NCBI GenBank assembly: GCA_001655205.1
Contig: LPNZ01009878.1
Coordinates: 1-64,000, forward strand
Reading direction: 5' to 3'
DNA length: 64,000 bases
From: Lenisia limosa
Lineage: Eukaryota; Breviatea
Shown: positions 45,131 through 59,588 of the stretch, piece after piece
How positions within the stretch are numbered: position 1 is the stretch's first letter
Layout of the letters: every line of letters begins with the position of its first letter
Notes under the pieces: model-generated
Database searches by the model: none
Told to the model about the DNA's origin: nothing
What the model saw: the letters and a program-made list of their open reading frames with translations, nothing else
Program-made: the position numbers and the translations under genes

Positions 45131-46076
45131 CTAAATCGGAGTTCTGTTTCTCTCTGGGCGTTGCTGTTCTGAGAGCAATATCCAAATTTGGTATCAATTT
45201 TATAACTTATAAGAGTAAAATTAAGAATTTCGAGTTCACCAAATGGGGTTTGAATGCTCACCAAAAACAATTATGTGTCCAGCCTACATAGAGTATTGCC
45301 TGTCGTGTAAATACAGATATCATTGCAATATCAGCTCGTTAATAAGCAAATCAAGTCGTTTATTGCGAAGAAGCCATTCACCTAAGACGAAATACTTCAT
45401 TCATCTTGTTTCCTCACCCTTCTCTACCGTAATTATGTTTATTTAACTTTAATAAAATTTTTATGAAATTGAAAGTGCCAAAAAGCCTCTTAAAAATCGA
45501 AAAACCCAAAATGAGAAACTAACCAACTCAAGGTTGACTCAAGGAACCAACCTCATACACAGCTCAACATAAAAAAAATATACCACATTCTTTGCATATT
45601 AGTACCAACTGTCTCGGCCTTACATAATCGGAATGCATCCATTATTTATTTGGTCCAACCCTCTGGCCGATCAAAACTTATTTAAAAATCGACTCGCGCG
45701 CATACACCGGTCAAGCGTGTCGTAAAAAAGATGACACAATTGTTTTTATTGGAATGGAAACGAGAAAGCAAGTACAATGTTATTACGTATAATAATAGAA
45801 ACTAGGCATTATTACGTAAAAATAGTAGTTTTGCAGGATTTTTTTTTATGTATTTTGTATACGTAATCTGATGATACTGTACTCCATCCAAATTACTACA
45901 CTACTCCAGTAGTACTACAAGTTGAACTTTCAAAATATACATCAGAACCTTAATATACATCCAAAGCTGAAATCAGTTAAACAGACAAGAAAACACATCC
46001 TGAGGCAGCATCTCATAAGGTGCAAGGCTGTAGATCCTCAAAACATAGTAGTAATTATACCATAATACCATTCAGC
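45131..46076. other. AT-rich intergenic stretch
   Basis: About 950 bp between two minus-strand genes: promoter and 5' UTR of the surface-protein gene and the 3' UTR of TTLL1. The repeated motif attacgta occurs near 45780-45825. No exon is seen. Confidence 0.5.
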
Positions 46077-48495
<2,419 letters not shown>

Positions 48496-48886
48496 TGCTC
48501 CTTATAAATCGTTTCGTTATTGGGCAATTATCATTCTTCTTTCTTAAGAATAATTCCACTCTAACATTCCAACTACTCTTTTTCTACTCGTTACTTTTCT
48601 TGACAAATAGAAGGGATAGAGGCACTCTGGGACCCACCCAAAATCTCCCCTGAGTTGCTCCGATCGCTCGGAGCCCCTGGAGGGTACAGGGTGGGAGAGG
48701 AGGGGGAGAAGGGCTTGTCTCATGTCAATTTGTACCACCTATGAATAATTGATGTTTAAAGATTTCGGTGTAGTTTTCTGGCCCTCTCTATTTCTTCTTT
48801 GCTGCAGTTAATTTGTTTATTTACTTAAAGTTATAGTTTTTGAAGGAAAAAAATTGCGATATCTGCGAGCACCTTCACCGTGCAAC
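48496..48886. promoter_or_regulatory. Divergent promoter region between TTLL1 and FIP1
   Basis: About 390 bp. A GC-richer stretch at 48640-48720 lies in the middle; no exon is supported although an open minus-strand frame (48544-48738) crosses it. Confidence 0.45.
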
Positions 48887-51233
48887 ATGGTTTGAATATT
48901 TAAAGTCGTTTCCACTTACCTTTTAGGACGAATTCGAGTCACTATTTGGCGGTAATGCTGATGCGGAAGGTGAGTAGTTTATTACTGTTATACTCCTCAA
49001 ACTTCAACCTTATTATTCTTGCATCTCCCTTTCGGTGGTTTATGCGCGCCCATAAGTTTCCCTTTTAATTGTTTGTGTCCTATTGTGTTGTGATGTTCTT
49101 AGAATCTTGGACCCCTTGTTTGAATATGACACTTTCCCATCCACCCCAATTTATCTTGCTGACCCCATAGTTGCCCCAGCGCCCCGTGTGCCGTCCCCTA
49201 ACCTGACCCCCTCCCCTGCGGCGAATGAAGAACAAGAGATCAGCCACAGCACGGATGAGGAAGAGGAGAGTGACGGAGACGATGTGGTTGTGACTATTGG
49301 TGAAATGCCTGAACCTCCCACCGCACCTCCAGCCCTCCCAACAACGCCACGTAATACAAAGGTTGGAGAACTGGCGGGTAGAGATACTTTTTAGACCATA
49401 AAATGTCTTTTAAGGAGGTTAACCTTTTTTAGAAACAAGAGACCTCCACCCCCTCTTCCAACTCAAAACGTTTCACTCGTCCGGGGTATGTCCCCCCTGT
49501 TCAGAGTAAGTTTGGAAGGAGCGTTGAGATGGAATTGCTTGGAAGAACCCAAGAGTTGAATTACTAGCAAAACGAAGTTAAGATTAATTAGGATTATTTT
49601 CAAATCTTGATATAAAAGTAGATTCTTTTCTATTTTGAACCGAATAAAGGAAGAAACACAATATCAGACAGCTACACTAATATGATATGGAAAAAGTAGT
49701 CAAGATAGCCGGTTATATATCTCTCAGGAAAATGTTAAAGCAGGGCCAACCCAGAAACTGGGTCGGATAAACCACAATTATTGCCAAAACCGAGCATAAC
49801 CTGCGTGATTTTTATTTGCTGTTATAAAGCAGTTGTTTTGGAAGCAAGAGAACAAAAATCTTCGTTAAATCTAAAGGGATATTCGTGACAACTTTCTGGG
49901 TTGGCACCCTGCTTTTACCCATATCCACTAGTGATATGATCGTATGGCTGACTTTCAAGTTGAAATGATGAACGAAGATAACACGAGGGTTTATCTCGAG
50001 TGTATCAGAGTACTATTGAGACTTGTCGGTCAATGTCATACAAGTGGATATGAGGTCACTACGTGGAAAGTGATGTGTGAAAATGATACAATAAGTGATA
50101 TCTAGGTTCTCCCTCTTATTTTCCAGCCCATTTCTCACCGGCCAAAACTGACACTGCTGCCGGAATGAAGTCTTCGGTAGTCAATGCTTCCAATATTTCT
50201 CTTGCTGCGGAAGAAAAACTTGCACCATCCCTTGCTTTATTGGGTAACACTGGACAAGTGGGAGGGGTTTTTTCCTCTTCAATTTTCTGTTTGCTCTTTT
50301 GCTGTAATGAATGAATTAAACAGATTATTTTGCCCTTTAAGTTATCTTTGTCCATTGAGTATTTTGTTTTGTTAATCATTTTAGTTTGAAATTGATATTG
50401 ACAAAGTTGAGAAGAAAGGATGGAGAGAACCTGGTTTGCTGGTCATATATGCTGTCTGTGAAACTGTACCTTGATAAGTGTACAGTAATGTTTAAATTGC
50501 GGCTTGCCCTTATTTAATAACAAATTTTCTTACAACCTAGGTGCCGATATCACTGATTACTTCAACTATGGGCTAAATGAAAAGACCTGGAGAGTGGGAA
50601 GGGGGGAGGGGGGTATATTTGACTTATTGGAGGAGAGCTGCTGTATTGCTTTCGTAGTTGACTTCATTTTTAGGTGTATTGTGAGAGACAGTTGGCTCTG
50701 AAGAGCGAAATTGAAAGTTTCAGCAAAATCCGTGTTCTTGATGATTCTAATGAGGCTCCAAGAAGAGTAAGTAGTTGAAATTCATGTTGGATGTGAAATA
50801 ATTTTCCTAATTGTCTTTAGAGAACACATGGCCAAGTTTCCGCTGTTCATAAAAGTAAGATCTGGTTATTGGAGTTTATTGCTTTATACCATTGTTGAGA
50901 GGGGTTCCTTACGCCTTAGGCATGGCAGTTCGAATGCTTGAAGATGATGACAGGCATGATGATTTCAGGAGACGGTAGGTCATCCTCACAAGGACAATTA
51001 CTAACTGCATAGGGACCGTGACCATCGTGAAAGCAGGAGGGACAGAAAGTCAGAAAGAGCGGATCGTCTTGATAGGTTGGTCTTCAAACTACTACTTCTC
51101 CAATCAAATTAAACGCACCTTGGCTTTGTAATTTTTTTTCTTCCTCATATTTTTTTGTAACCAATACAGCCGAGACCACCGAGAGAGGGATTATGACAGA
51201 GATGAACGGAGACATAAGCGTTCCAGGTACTAG
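48887..51233 (+). CDS. FIP1: Pre-mRNA 3'-end processing factor FIP1
   Basis: A subunit of the cleavage and polyadenylation specificity complex that recruits poly(A) polymerase. The ATG (48887-48889) stands alone before a 37-nt intron (48890-48926), then DEFESLFGGNADAE. A Pro-rich acidic region follows (PSPNLTPSPAANEEQEISHS; DEEEESDGDDVVVTIGEMPE; the DDVVVTIG phrase is typical). The family signature is FEIDIDKVEKKGWREP | [18 protein letters not shown] | VYCERQLALKSEIES, as in human FIP1L1 ([25 protein letters not shown]). The C-terminus is a basic RD/RE-rich tail (RDRDHRESRRDRKSERADRL; DYDRDERRHKRSRY) with a stop at 51231-51233. One intron (about 49490-50125) is unusually long for this window and contains an inverted repeat. 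Confidence 0.9.
49735..49917. repeat. Inverted repeat inside a FIP1 intron, possible MITE or stem-loop
   Basis: The left arm at 49735-49757 (core cagggccaacccagaaa) and right arm at 49893-49917 (core tttctgggttggcaccctg) are near-complementary over about 23 nt and enclose about 135 bp. No clear target-site duplication is seen outside the arms. It may be a small transposon relic or simply a structured intron segment. Confidence 0.5.
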
Positions 51234-51356
51234 AAGTTGTTTGTAGGATATAATTTTTATTTTGTGCAATGTGAGTTAAGTGTAAGCTTGGTGAACTGAA
51301 AAGCACGTGTAAGACCCAAAGATTGTTGAAACATGAACAAACTGCATAAGAGAAAG

Positions 51357-52802
51357 TTACTTGGAGAGAGGGTTCTTCTTGGTGGGACCCATGAACTTGG
51401 TCTTCTCCTCCTTGGTCTGGAAGCGACCATGGCCGAACTTGGAAGCGGTATCGATGAACTTGAGGGTGATCTCCTCGACGGCGCGACGGTTGGTGGGGTT
51501 GTAGAGAGACTTACGGATGGTGATAGGGCGCTTCTTAACACCGGCAACGCAACCCTTGATCATGATGTAGTCCTCGTTGACCTCACCATAGTGGGGGAAA
51601 CCACCCATGGGGGTAATGGCCTTCTCGGTGAGATCGGAAGCGGTAGTGGCGTTCTTGTACTCCATGGATCCGTCAGCCTGGCGGCAGGCGTCACCGATGA
51701 GGTAAACCTTCTTGTTGATCTCGGTACGGTGATGGTAACCCATCTGACCGGCACGGGCAACAGTCCATTGGACGCGAGCGGGATGCCAAGCACCGATACA
51801 GGCGACCTTACGGTTACCACGGTGAGTCTTGCGAGGAAGCTTCTTGGTACCCCAACGCTTGGTGACACCGTTGTAACCCTTACCCTTGGTGATGGCAATA
51901 GTATCAACCATCTCGTTGACGGAGAAGACCTAATGAGTGAGAGGCGATCGTGTTAAAGACCCAATGTAGTGAAATAAACCCTTCTTACGTCCTTGATGGC
52001 AACAGACTTCTCGAAGAGGTTGTAACCGTACTTGACCTTGTCCTCGATGGAACCACCGTTGATCTGGATCTCCATAAGGTTAGCCTTCTTCATGCGGAGG
52101 CCGATTTTCTTGGTCTGGGTGTGGGCGAGAACACGGATGACGGTACAGTACTTCTCCATGCGCTTGAGCTCCTTAGCGACAGAGGTAGAATCCTTGGCGA
52201 AAGCCTGGAGAAGAGTTAGTCGGTGAAAACCTTCATGATTAAACAGTTATCGGTGAACCCGCAAGAGTTTGGTCAAGAAACCAATAGACATTACAAAAAA
52301 ACCAACCTTCTTGGAGTACTTGGTGAAAGCCTTCTTCTTGCTCTTGTACCAGTTCTTGTAGAAGCGGCGGAGAACCTCAACGGAAAGATGCTCGGCCCAG
52401 ACGGTAGTAAGGGTACGAAGACCTTCAGGGGTCATGATGTAGCCGACAAGACCAACAACCATCATGGGGGGAGCCTCAATGATAGTAACGGCCTGAATGG
52501 TGAGAAATGCATTGAAAAGCTATAGTTGAAAAAACAAATCATATTTTCAGTTTGAGATAAGAGGGCATGCGCCAGCTTACCTCAACAACCTCCTTCTTGT
52601 GGAGCTTGCTTCCGGGACGGTGGACATCACGGACGATGTGAGTCATACCGGCCTTGTAGCCCATGAAAGCGGTGAAGTGGCAAGGCTTGGCGGCATCATC
52701 CTTGGGGAAGGCCTTGCACTTGCCTTGGTGACGCTTGCAGCGCTTGCGGGGAAGGAATCCGAGAGAACCGTGGCGGGGGGCTTCAAACTTACGGTGAGAC
52801 AT
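51357..52802 (-). CDS. RPL3: 60S ribosomal protein uL3 (RPL3)
   Basis: Large-subunit protein near the peptidyl transferase centre. The start at 52802 reads [20 protein letters not shown], then [20 protein letters not shown] and [20 protein letters not shown]. Later exons give [40 protein letters not shown] and [20 protein letters not shown]. The conserved loop [20 protein letters not shown] contains the His at the tip of the uL3 extension. The last exon runs to [12 protein letters not shown] and the stop at 51357-51359. Full length, about 385 residues, with four or five exons and codon use biased as in eL20. The long plus-strand open frame at 51333-51956 is its shadow. Confidence 0.97.
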
Positions 52803-53048
52803 GTTTGTAAAAAAGGACTAAAAAGAAAAACAGAAAAGCTTTAAAACAAAATGAACTGAACTGAACGGAACTTTGCTCTATTTTCAATTCACGGAAAATA
52901 TAACTTTAGGTTCTCCCAAGTTCTCCTAGATTTCTTCTTTATTCCATTGTTGAAGGTAAGGCTGGAATATGTACACATTGATTTATTGCATTTTGTCCTG
53001 TTAAGCTCTTAATGGGATTGCTTTTTTCCCTAATCGCGTAGTGCTACT
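52803..53048. promoter_or_regulatory. Divergent promoter between RPL3 and adenylate kinase
   Basis: About 245 bp separate the two start codons. A pyrimidine-rich stretch is on the plus strand near 52925-52945 and just before the kinase ATG (gcttttttccctaatcg). Confidence 0.45.
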
Positions 53049-54710
53049 ATGGGAAAAGAAGTGAATAAAATAGTTCTGTGCGGACCACCTGCTGCTGGAA
53101 AAGGCACTCAAGCCCAGTTCCTCTCTGACCGTCTTGGCCTCGTTCATATCAGTACTGGTAGGATCCTTCTCATCATTTCTATCCTGTTAAACAAATTTAT
53201 ATTATTATTAATAATGAAAGGGGCAAGTGAGAACTCCTTAAGTTACCCCTTCAGGAGATCTTCTTAGGGAAGCTGGAGAAAAGGGTGATGAGGAAGGTCT
53301 TTTTATCAAAGGCCTCATTGATGGGGGAAATTATGTTCCTGATGATGTTATGACTCGTATTGTTAAGAGGCGCTTGGAAGAGGTTGGTTCATTGTTGTTT
53401 TGTTTTTTTTCTTCTTGCGCGCCTTTTTTTTTCATATACAATATAGGATGATTGTGCTACCAAAGGCTACATTCTTGACGGCTTTCCACGTACTGGTAGT
53501 CAAGTCAAGATCTTCAAGGTAGGTATTCATTGGCATAGCGGAAGTGTATCTCGATTATCAGCATTAATCCAAGGGCTCTTGTTGTTTATTACTCCAGGAA
53601 ATGAACATCCAAACAACCTCCAGCCTCTGCATCGAATGCCCTCGTGAAAGTGGGGGGGGGGGGGATTTTTTTTNNNNNNNNNNNNNNNNNNNNNNNNNNN
53701 NNNNNNNNNNNNNNNNNNNNNNNTTTCAGTAAATCGTTTAATGAGTAAAAACAGCAACGAAAGAATTAGATCGCAGCAAGAACCCTGATATTGAGCTAAT
53801 TGAATAGTCTGTATCGACCGTGTTGATGGGCGTCGCACCGACCAGGTGACTGGAACCATCTACCACAACATCCACAGAATGCCACCTGCCGAGGTGAGTA
53901 GCGCTGAAACCAGGCATTTGAGTTGTCCTGTTAATTTCTTTAGATTAAGGACCGCCTCAGTCGTAGGGCTGATGACACCCCCGAAAAGTGCAACAAAAGA
54001 TACGACACTTGGGAGAAGCACGTTCTTGGTGGGTGTATGTTTTGTTGTTTCAATGCATGGGTTTGCTGTCTTGACCTTAGTCTAACTTCGTAGACCTTCT
54101 CAATGGTCTCAATAATGTGTCAGTAGTTGACGGTTCTGGGTCTATTGATGACGTGGCTGCAATGGTGAGATTCGATTCCTTCCCTTAAAAAAAGTACATA
54201 TTACTATCAAACAATAATCATGATTTAGACACAAGGATGCCGGTCTTTTGGTAAAGTTTTATTTCAAATATTACAATATGGATACTACCGATTTTAAAAA
54301 AAGTCTTCATTCATGCTGGCTGATATCTCACACTGCAGATCCAGCAATTAATCGACCCGGAGGGACCTGTCCATGAGCCTATTCTCGCTGGTTGGAGGGA
54401 GGGTGTGATGATGGTGATGATTTAACATTAGATAAGTCAACGCAAATTCACTTTTTGTTAGTGACTTTCCAGAATCAACAATTCCCATTGTTGTTCCTGA
54501 GCATCAAAAGAAGAACAAATGCTGCTGTTGCCCTTTGAAGAAAAGCGTTGAATTTCTGTAGGTCATATTGATGAGCATTTCTCGGTGCCATGCCAAAGTT
54601 AATGATTCAGGACCTTCAAGTGCCCTGTGACTGGTCTGCCAAGAGGAGTTATGATTGGTGCCGCCGTTGCGGTTGTTGCTGGTGTTGCTTATAAGCTACT
54701 TAAGAATTAG
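53049..54710 (+). CDS. Adenylate kinase with Cys-rich linker and C-terminal membrane anchor
   Basis: Catalyses AMP + ATP = 2 ADP. The start is [20 protein letters not shown] with the P-loop [10 protein letters not shown], then [20 protein letters not shown], an NMP-binding region [16 protein letters not shown] and [14 protein letters not shown] gap (53674-53723) falls in an intron or exon edge here. The LID is [16 protein letters not shown], with NIHRMPP, then [20 protein letters not shown], all typical of the long-type kinases. After the kinase core ([21 protein letters not shown]) two further in-frame exons encode [29 protein letters not shown] and [12 protein letters not shown] followed by a hydrophobic segment [20 protein letters not shown] to the stop at 54708-54710. 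That tail is not part of ordinary adenylate kinases; it could anchor the enzyme in a membrane. Confidence 0.87.
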
Positions 54711-54839
54711 GATGGTGTAAAGTCATGTGTATATTAGTAAGATTATGTAACATTGCCTCAGTTGTAACCCTACTTTTTGTATTGAAAGTACAAAACAAAC
54801 TCGCTACCAAGAAAGGAACAATTTCATAAACTACACAAT

Positions 54840-56887
54840 TTACCTCCTTCTGGTGCCACCAAAGCCAGCAGCTTGACGAACACCACCGCCGCCGCCGCCA
54901 CCCATTCTCATTCCCCCTCCTCCTCCAAAACGCATTCCTCCGCCGCCATAGGGACGATGTCTAGTCAATGAAACAATGAAAACAGAAGCAAATATCAGAA
55001 TTGAAAACAGAAGCAAATTTTCAGACGATACAGCCAAGAACGTTGACAAAAAAAAATACACTCGATTTCCAATGAAAATGATAGTAAAAGAAATGAAACT
55101 GAACGAACTCCTCACCTCTGATAACCATATCCGTTGTAATAGCCGCCTCGATTGCCTCCTCCAAGTAAATAGCCAAGAAGTCCGCCCCCAGCCATACCAG
55201 ACCAGAATCCGGCTATGGAAATAAAAGTTGGCCAAATGTAGTTAACGTTACGAATGGATGGCTGCAATCCCCTCACGTCCTTGCTGCTGCTGAGGTTGGG
55301 ATGGACCACACCCAGGGCCCCCTGGGCCTCCACCGGGTGCTCCAGGTCCGCCTAGGAACTGTAAAACAATGGTGCTTCACAATGAGTTACATATCAGATT
55401 ATAAGAAAGATACTCCATTCCATGTCAGGCGTGAGAGTAATAAACAAATAAAATTGTTGAACAACCTTTAAAGAGGCCAGCCTACCAGGTCCGCCTGGTC
55501 CTGCATTTCCTCCATGGCCGCCGTCGTAGCCATTATTTTGGTTCTGATTGTTGCATGAAGACACACAAAGGAAAATGAGTACTCCCTGAAGAATTAAGCA
55601 AATAATATCATTAGGTTCCACTATCAGAGATTCAAATTCCCCAAAATTTTCATCTATCATGAAGATCTACACCCCCAATACCACAACGATCAGAGTCATC
55701 CAGGAAAATCCAGAACTAGAACTAGCATAGCCATCACTGCCATATGTATCATATGAATTGTAGCTGTCGTAGTTGCCATACCCTTGATTTGCTGTATCGT
55801 GAGTTGATAGAAAAGCGGATATGAAATGGCTATTAGAATCCAACTCACATTGGTGTTTCTTTTTTCCCTCCTCAGTCAAACGAATTGTATACTCCAATCC
55901 ACATGATCCACCAAGAACATAACTACAGCATAAATATTGAAAGGGCTGATTCTCATCCAAGTCTGTACTTACGGATCATCAGGATAGTCGTAGCCCTCAC
56001 AGACAACTTCAATTCTGCCAAATTGGTAATATGATGACATGTCAGCATCACATTTCCACTGAACATCTAAGAAGTAAAACAGACATTTCATTTTCAGACC
56101 AGCTAAGATAAAGGCCCATAACAAATAGTGAAACCAACAGAATTTTACTGTTCCATTTTGGGGAATTAGAAAATGGTCAGTAATTCCCTGTCTTACTCGT
56201 CAAATACACAACCCTCCAACCGACACCATCAGATCCCTTGTTAGTGCACTGCACTGTTTCTAGTTGGACATAGTTACAGCCGCCAACACAAGATAGCTAA
56301 TGTGTGAGTGGCAAAGGAAAAACAGACCAGTGTGGTACAAATTCCCAAAGAATATTTATTCCCAATGGGAAAAAAACATCTTTTTTTTAAGTTTTTGGAA
56401 AAACATTTCACTCATTGCAATAGAACTACGGGATATGGCATTATACAAGAAAAGGGACATCAAACTTAGCTGATTGAGTCACAATAATTTTGAATCATTG
56501 ATAAGATTATTACCTCTTATGATTGGGATGTAAATTCCCTGTGACTTCAAATGAAAATCACCATTGGAATCTTTAATAAGCAAATTATGGTGGTCCTTTC
56601 TTGGACAATGAGTGCGTACAGAAATACAAACATGAATGAAAATTATGACCTATAAATTTTCCCAAAAAAAGACAAACCTGTGGAACTGGTGCCGACCTCC
56701 TGCCAGTTGTCATTTCGCCTTGCCTCAGAGTTAAAGTACTAACGTCAGTCAGAAGTACCTAAATAAGAAGGTCAGAGAATGGACTGAAAAACCATACTTT
56801 CTTATGATTTCCAGAGTTACTGGACCAAAATGCCCCAGTTGTCATTCCTATGCTTAAAAACAGCGCTACTAGAGGGAGAAGAATCAT
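54840..56887 (-). CDS. SARAF: SARAF (store-operated calcium entry regulator, TMEM66)
   Basis: An ER membrane protein that, in animals, promotes slow inactivation of STIM-Orai calcium entry. The start at 56887 reads MILLPLVALFLSIGMTTGAF, a signal peptide. The family core follows: VLLTDVSTLTLRQGEMTTGR with RRSAPVPQ (human VLLRDVQALTLYRGRYTTARRLDPVPQ), then DVQWKCDADMSSYYQFGRIE, VVCEGYDYPDDPYVLGGSCG and LEYTIRLTEEGKKKHQ. The TM helix is SGFSWMTLIVVVLGVLIFLC. The cytosolic tail is Gly/Tyr-rich, with GFWSGMAGGGLLGYLLGGGN (human GFWTGLGTGGILGYLFGSN), and ends QAAGFGGTRRR at 54840 (human ASGYGGTRRR). Agreement is end to end. Two near-copies of a 25-bp unit lie in an intron at 54977-55026. Confidence 0.93.
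54977..55026 (+). repeat. Two tandem 25-bp near-copies in a SARAF intron
   Basis: Copies at 54977-55001 and 55002-55026 share tgaaaacagaagcaaat and diverge slightly at the end. Confidence 0.7.
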
Positions 56888-57167
56888 TCTTGAAACGTTT
56901 CAAAATCACAGAGATATTTTTTCTGTGTTATATATTTACTGTAAAACTGTATATTTTAGATATGTATATTTGTGTATATATTGATTTTATTCACCTCATT
57001 TTTTTCATTTTTTTGTTTAGTTGATCTGTCAAGCCGGTACGGTCGGCCTTTTTTGAGAAAGTTTGGTTTGCATCCTTCCCTCTTTCCAGCGTTTTATTAG
57101 TGGATTTGTGTTGTGCTATTCATCATAAGGGTTTTGATAGTGGAATAGTGTCAATTTTTCTCCTGAA

Positions 57168-59373
57168 ATGACACTAACTCGGGATAGCAAGAAGCTGATA
57201 GCTGTTATCGGTCTTCTGTCGTGTGTTTTGTTATTTTTATTCTCATCTACATGGAATAACTACCTCGACAAGAAGAAAGATGACAGTTTACGAAAGGCGG
57301 TATGTTAGAGGTTTACTCATCAAATGCGAGAACTCTCTCCTACCTCTCACTGTGTTTCTACAGTATATATCTTGCATATTCGGGGAGAACTTCATTGGTT
57401 TGAATCCCGCCTTCTGATCAGATTTCACCGCTCTGATATTCTTTCACAATGCTTTTCCCCTTTTTATCTCCTTTTTTCGGCTTTATCTCTCAACTATTAA
57501 TGAATCAGCCACCTTCAAAATACTATAATGTTGGACAGAAGTGTTGAGTTCTGACCATCCAGCTTGTTGATGCTGCCGAAATCTTCGACCGGTACCACAT
57601 CACATACTGGGCTTCTGATGGGACCTTGCTTGGCCTTTTCAGGGACGGAACCGTAATTGCGGTTAGCTTGTTTCCCAATAATATATACCTTTCCCCTGTC
57701 AGTTTATTAGTTTTGCAACAGTATTTTTTCTTTCAAATTCATCCGTTTTTTTTTTTTTTTTCACAATGAAATCTTCTCCCTCACCCATTTTTGAGCTTCT
57801 TTGTGAAGCGAAATGGCGAAATGAGCGAGATTACATGATTTTTTAACCACTGTTATATGATTGACAAATATCGAGAAGTATTTCTCTCAAACTATATTCT
57901 CTGATTACTTTTGATTACTAATACCATCATCGTATAACATACATGACTGTGTTTCTTCTTCTTGCTTCTCTTATACTTGGGAATAATCTGTTTCATGCCT
58001 GTTTACGCAAAAACTACCGTGTATTGACGTATACATCGCGTCATAGGCACAAAATTGTTTTCTGTCAAGATGATTCTTTGTCTTGTTGCTCTCTGCATCT
58101 TCTTCTCACAAATTGGTCTACCATAGTTTCCCGTTATTTTGCTCTTGGCTGCTCTGCTGTTGAATTGCTTGCTGCAAAGCTACTTTATAAATATTGGACT
58201 ATTGGACACAGATTGGACAGCGTGTAGTGCGGATGGAAGGATACCTCTTGTTTTTTTTGTCTTTCACTGTATCTTCTTGGTCTCTTCTGAGCTTGCCTTC
58301 ACCCACTAGGGTGATTCTGATGTTGATATTTCCATTTGGAACACGGACCGAATGAAAGTTCTTGGACTGAAAAAGGAGTTCGTTGCCAAAGGCCTGACTC
58401 TCAAAGAAACCTTCAACGGTATGCAGTTGTATTCTCATGGCTTTTACGAGTTTTGGCTGAGTCATTAGAGTGGTGGAGAGGACAATCCTTATTTAGTGTA
58501 TACAGCTCCAGGAAAGGCGCTTCGCCTAACAATCCTAATTTAGTGTATCACAGCTCCAGGAAAGGCGCTTCGACTGAGAAGAGATATATACGCCTACATT
58601 GACATTTATCTTGTCGGACGCAGAGGACCGCAAATGAGCGCTGTGGGGGGGGGGGGTATTTGAGACCTCACGGCTTGATTAAATCGNNNNNNNNNNNNNN
58701 NNNNNNNNNNNNNNNNNNNNNNNNNNNNNNNNNNNNNNNNNNNNNNNNNNNNNNNNNNNNCTTGACGATGAAATTATCTCTAATGAATTAGCTGTACAAC
58801 CCACGGGAGTCCCTTGGATACCCAGCCACTTTTGTTGAGGAGTTGATCTACGTTGATATGGAGTTTGAAGGAGCGATTCACAAAATATCGTAGGTTTTGT
58901 AACCTTTCTTTACCAATCTTGTGTTATTCTTCTGAAACCGGAGTTGTAAGGCAAATGATTGTGTGAATACTCTAATAAATGTGAGTGTGTCCCCTCCCCC
59001 CTTTTTTTTTTCTTTTTTTTGAAAATACACTAAATATATCTCATTTGCTTTAGACTCCCAAAGGGTGCTGAAGACTATTGTGTCTACCGCTATGGAGAAA
59101 ATTGGAACACCCCAGTCAAAAACGATAAAGGTAGGAGTCTCGTCAAACATTGATTCTTCATTATTGCCTGTTCCTCTGGTTCTGACGTTCATTCTCTTTT
59201 TTCTCCACTCTGTGTTATCAAGCACTAACCACCCAGGACGTGATGGTGCTGAACCCTCCAGTTTTGGCAACATGCTTCGCACATTCCTTCGTCGCTACCC
59301 CATGTTCCACTTCTTTGAACCGAGTGCCGAGCGGAATGCCCAACCCGCACCACAGCTGCCCACTGCGACATAG
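57168..59373 (+). CDS. LicD/fukutin-like type II membrane nucleotidyl/glycosyl-transferase family protein
   Basis: The start MTLTRDSKKLIAVIGLLSCV continues through one membrane helix (LLFLFSST), as in Golgi type II enzymes. The LicD core follows: LVDAAEIFDRYHITYWASDG with TLLGLFRDGTVIA, then GDSDVDISIWNTDRMKVLGL with the acidic DSDVD motif expected to bind metal. Later exons are PGKALRLRRDIYAYIDIYLV, YNPRESLGYPATFVEELIYV and LPKGAEDYCVYRYGENWNTP, the usual C-terminal signature (YRYGENW). It ends RYPMFHFFEPSAERNAQPAP with a stop at 59371-59373. Fukutin and FKRP transfer ribitol phosphate; LicD transfers phosphocholine; the substrate here is unknown. A gap at 58687-58760 interrupts the gene, and one intron carries a duplicated 3' splice site. 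Confidence 0.8.
58482..58575 (+). repeat. Two tandem 47-bp copies that duplicate a 3' splice site
   Basis: Copy 1 is 58482-58528 and copy 2 is 58529-58575, with a few changes. Both contain a gtgtat(c)acag acceptor followed by ctccaggaaaggcgcttcg. Copy 2 leads in frame into ALRLRRDIYAYIDIY; copy 1 would run to an early stop in copy 2. Confidence 0.9.
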
Positions 59374-59588
59374 TAGGCTTGAAACTTTTTCGGTTTAAAA
59401 TGTGAATTAGTGTGTTGTTAGATTACACCAGTTTTTTATATATTATATTATTATAGGTAATCACCCCCCCCCCTCCATGACATTTGTCAACAATATAAAC
59501 AAAAGTTTACAAATTATACCCCCACCCCTCTCGTTTTGCTTACTAGCGAAGTCCGCCCGAGTACCTTGAAGTCCGACAGAACAACCCG

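Noticed and set aside
48544-48738. Minus-strand open frame between TTLL1 and FIP1
   Set aside because: It lies upstream of the clear TTLL1 start, with no join into it; probably chance in a GC-richer promoter stretch.
51333-51956. Long plus-strand open frame (207 codons)
   Set aside because: It is the antisense shadow of the last RPL3 exon; codon bias of the highly expressed ribosomal gene keeps the opposite strand open.
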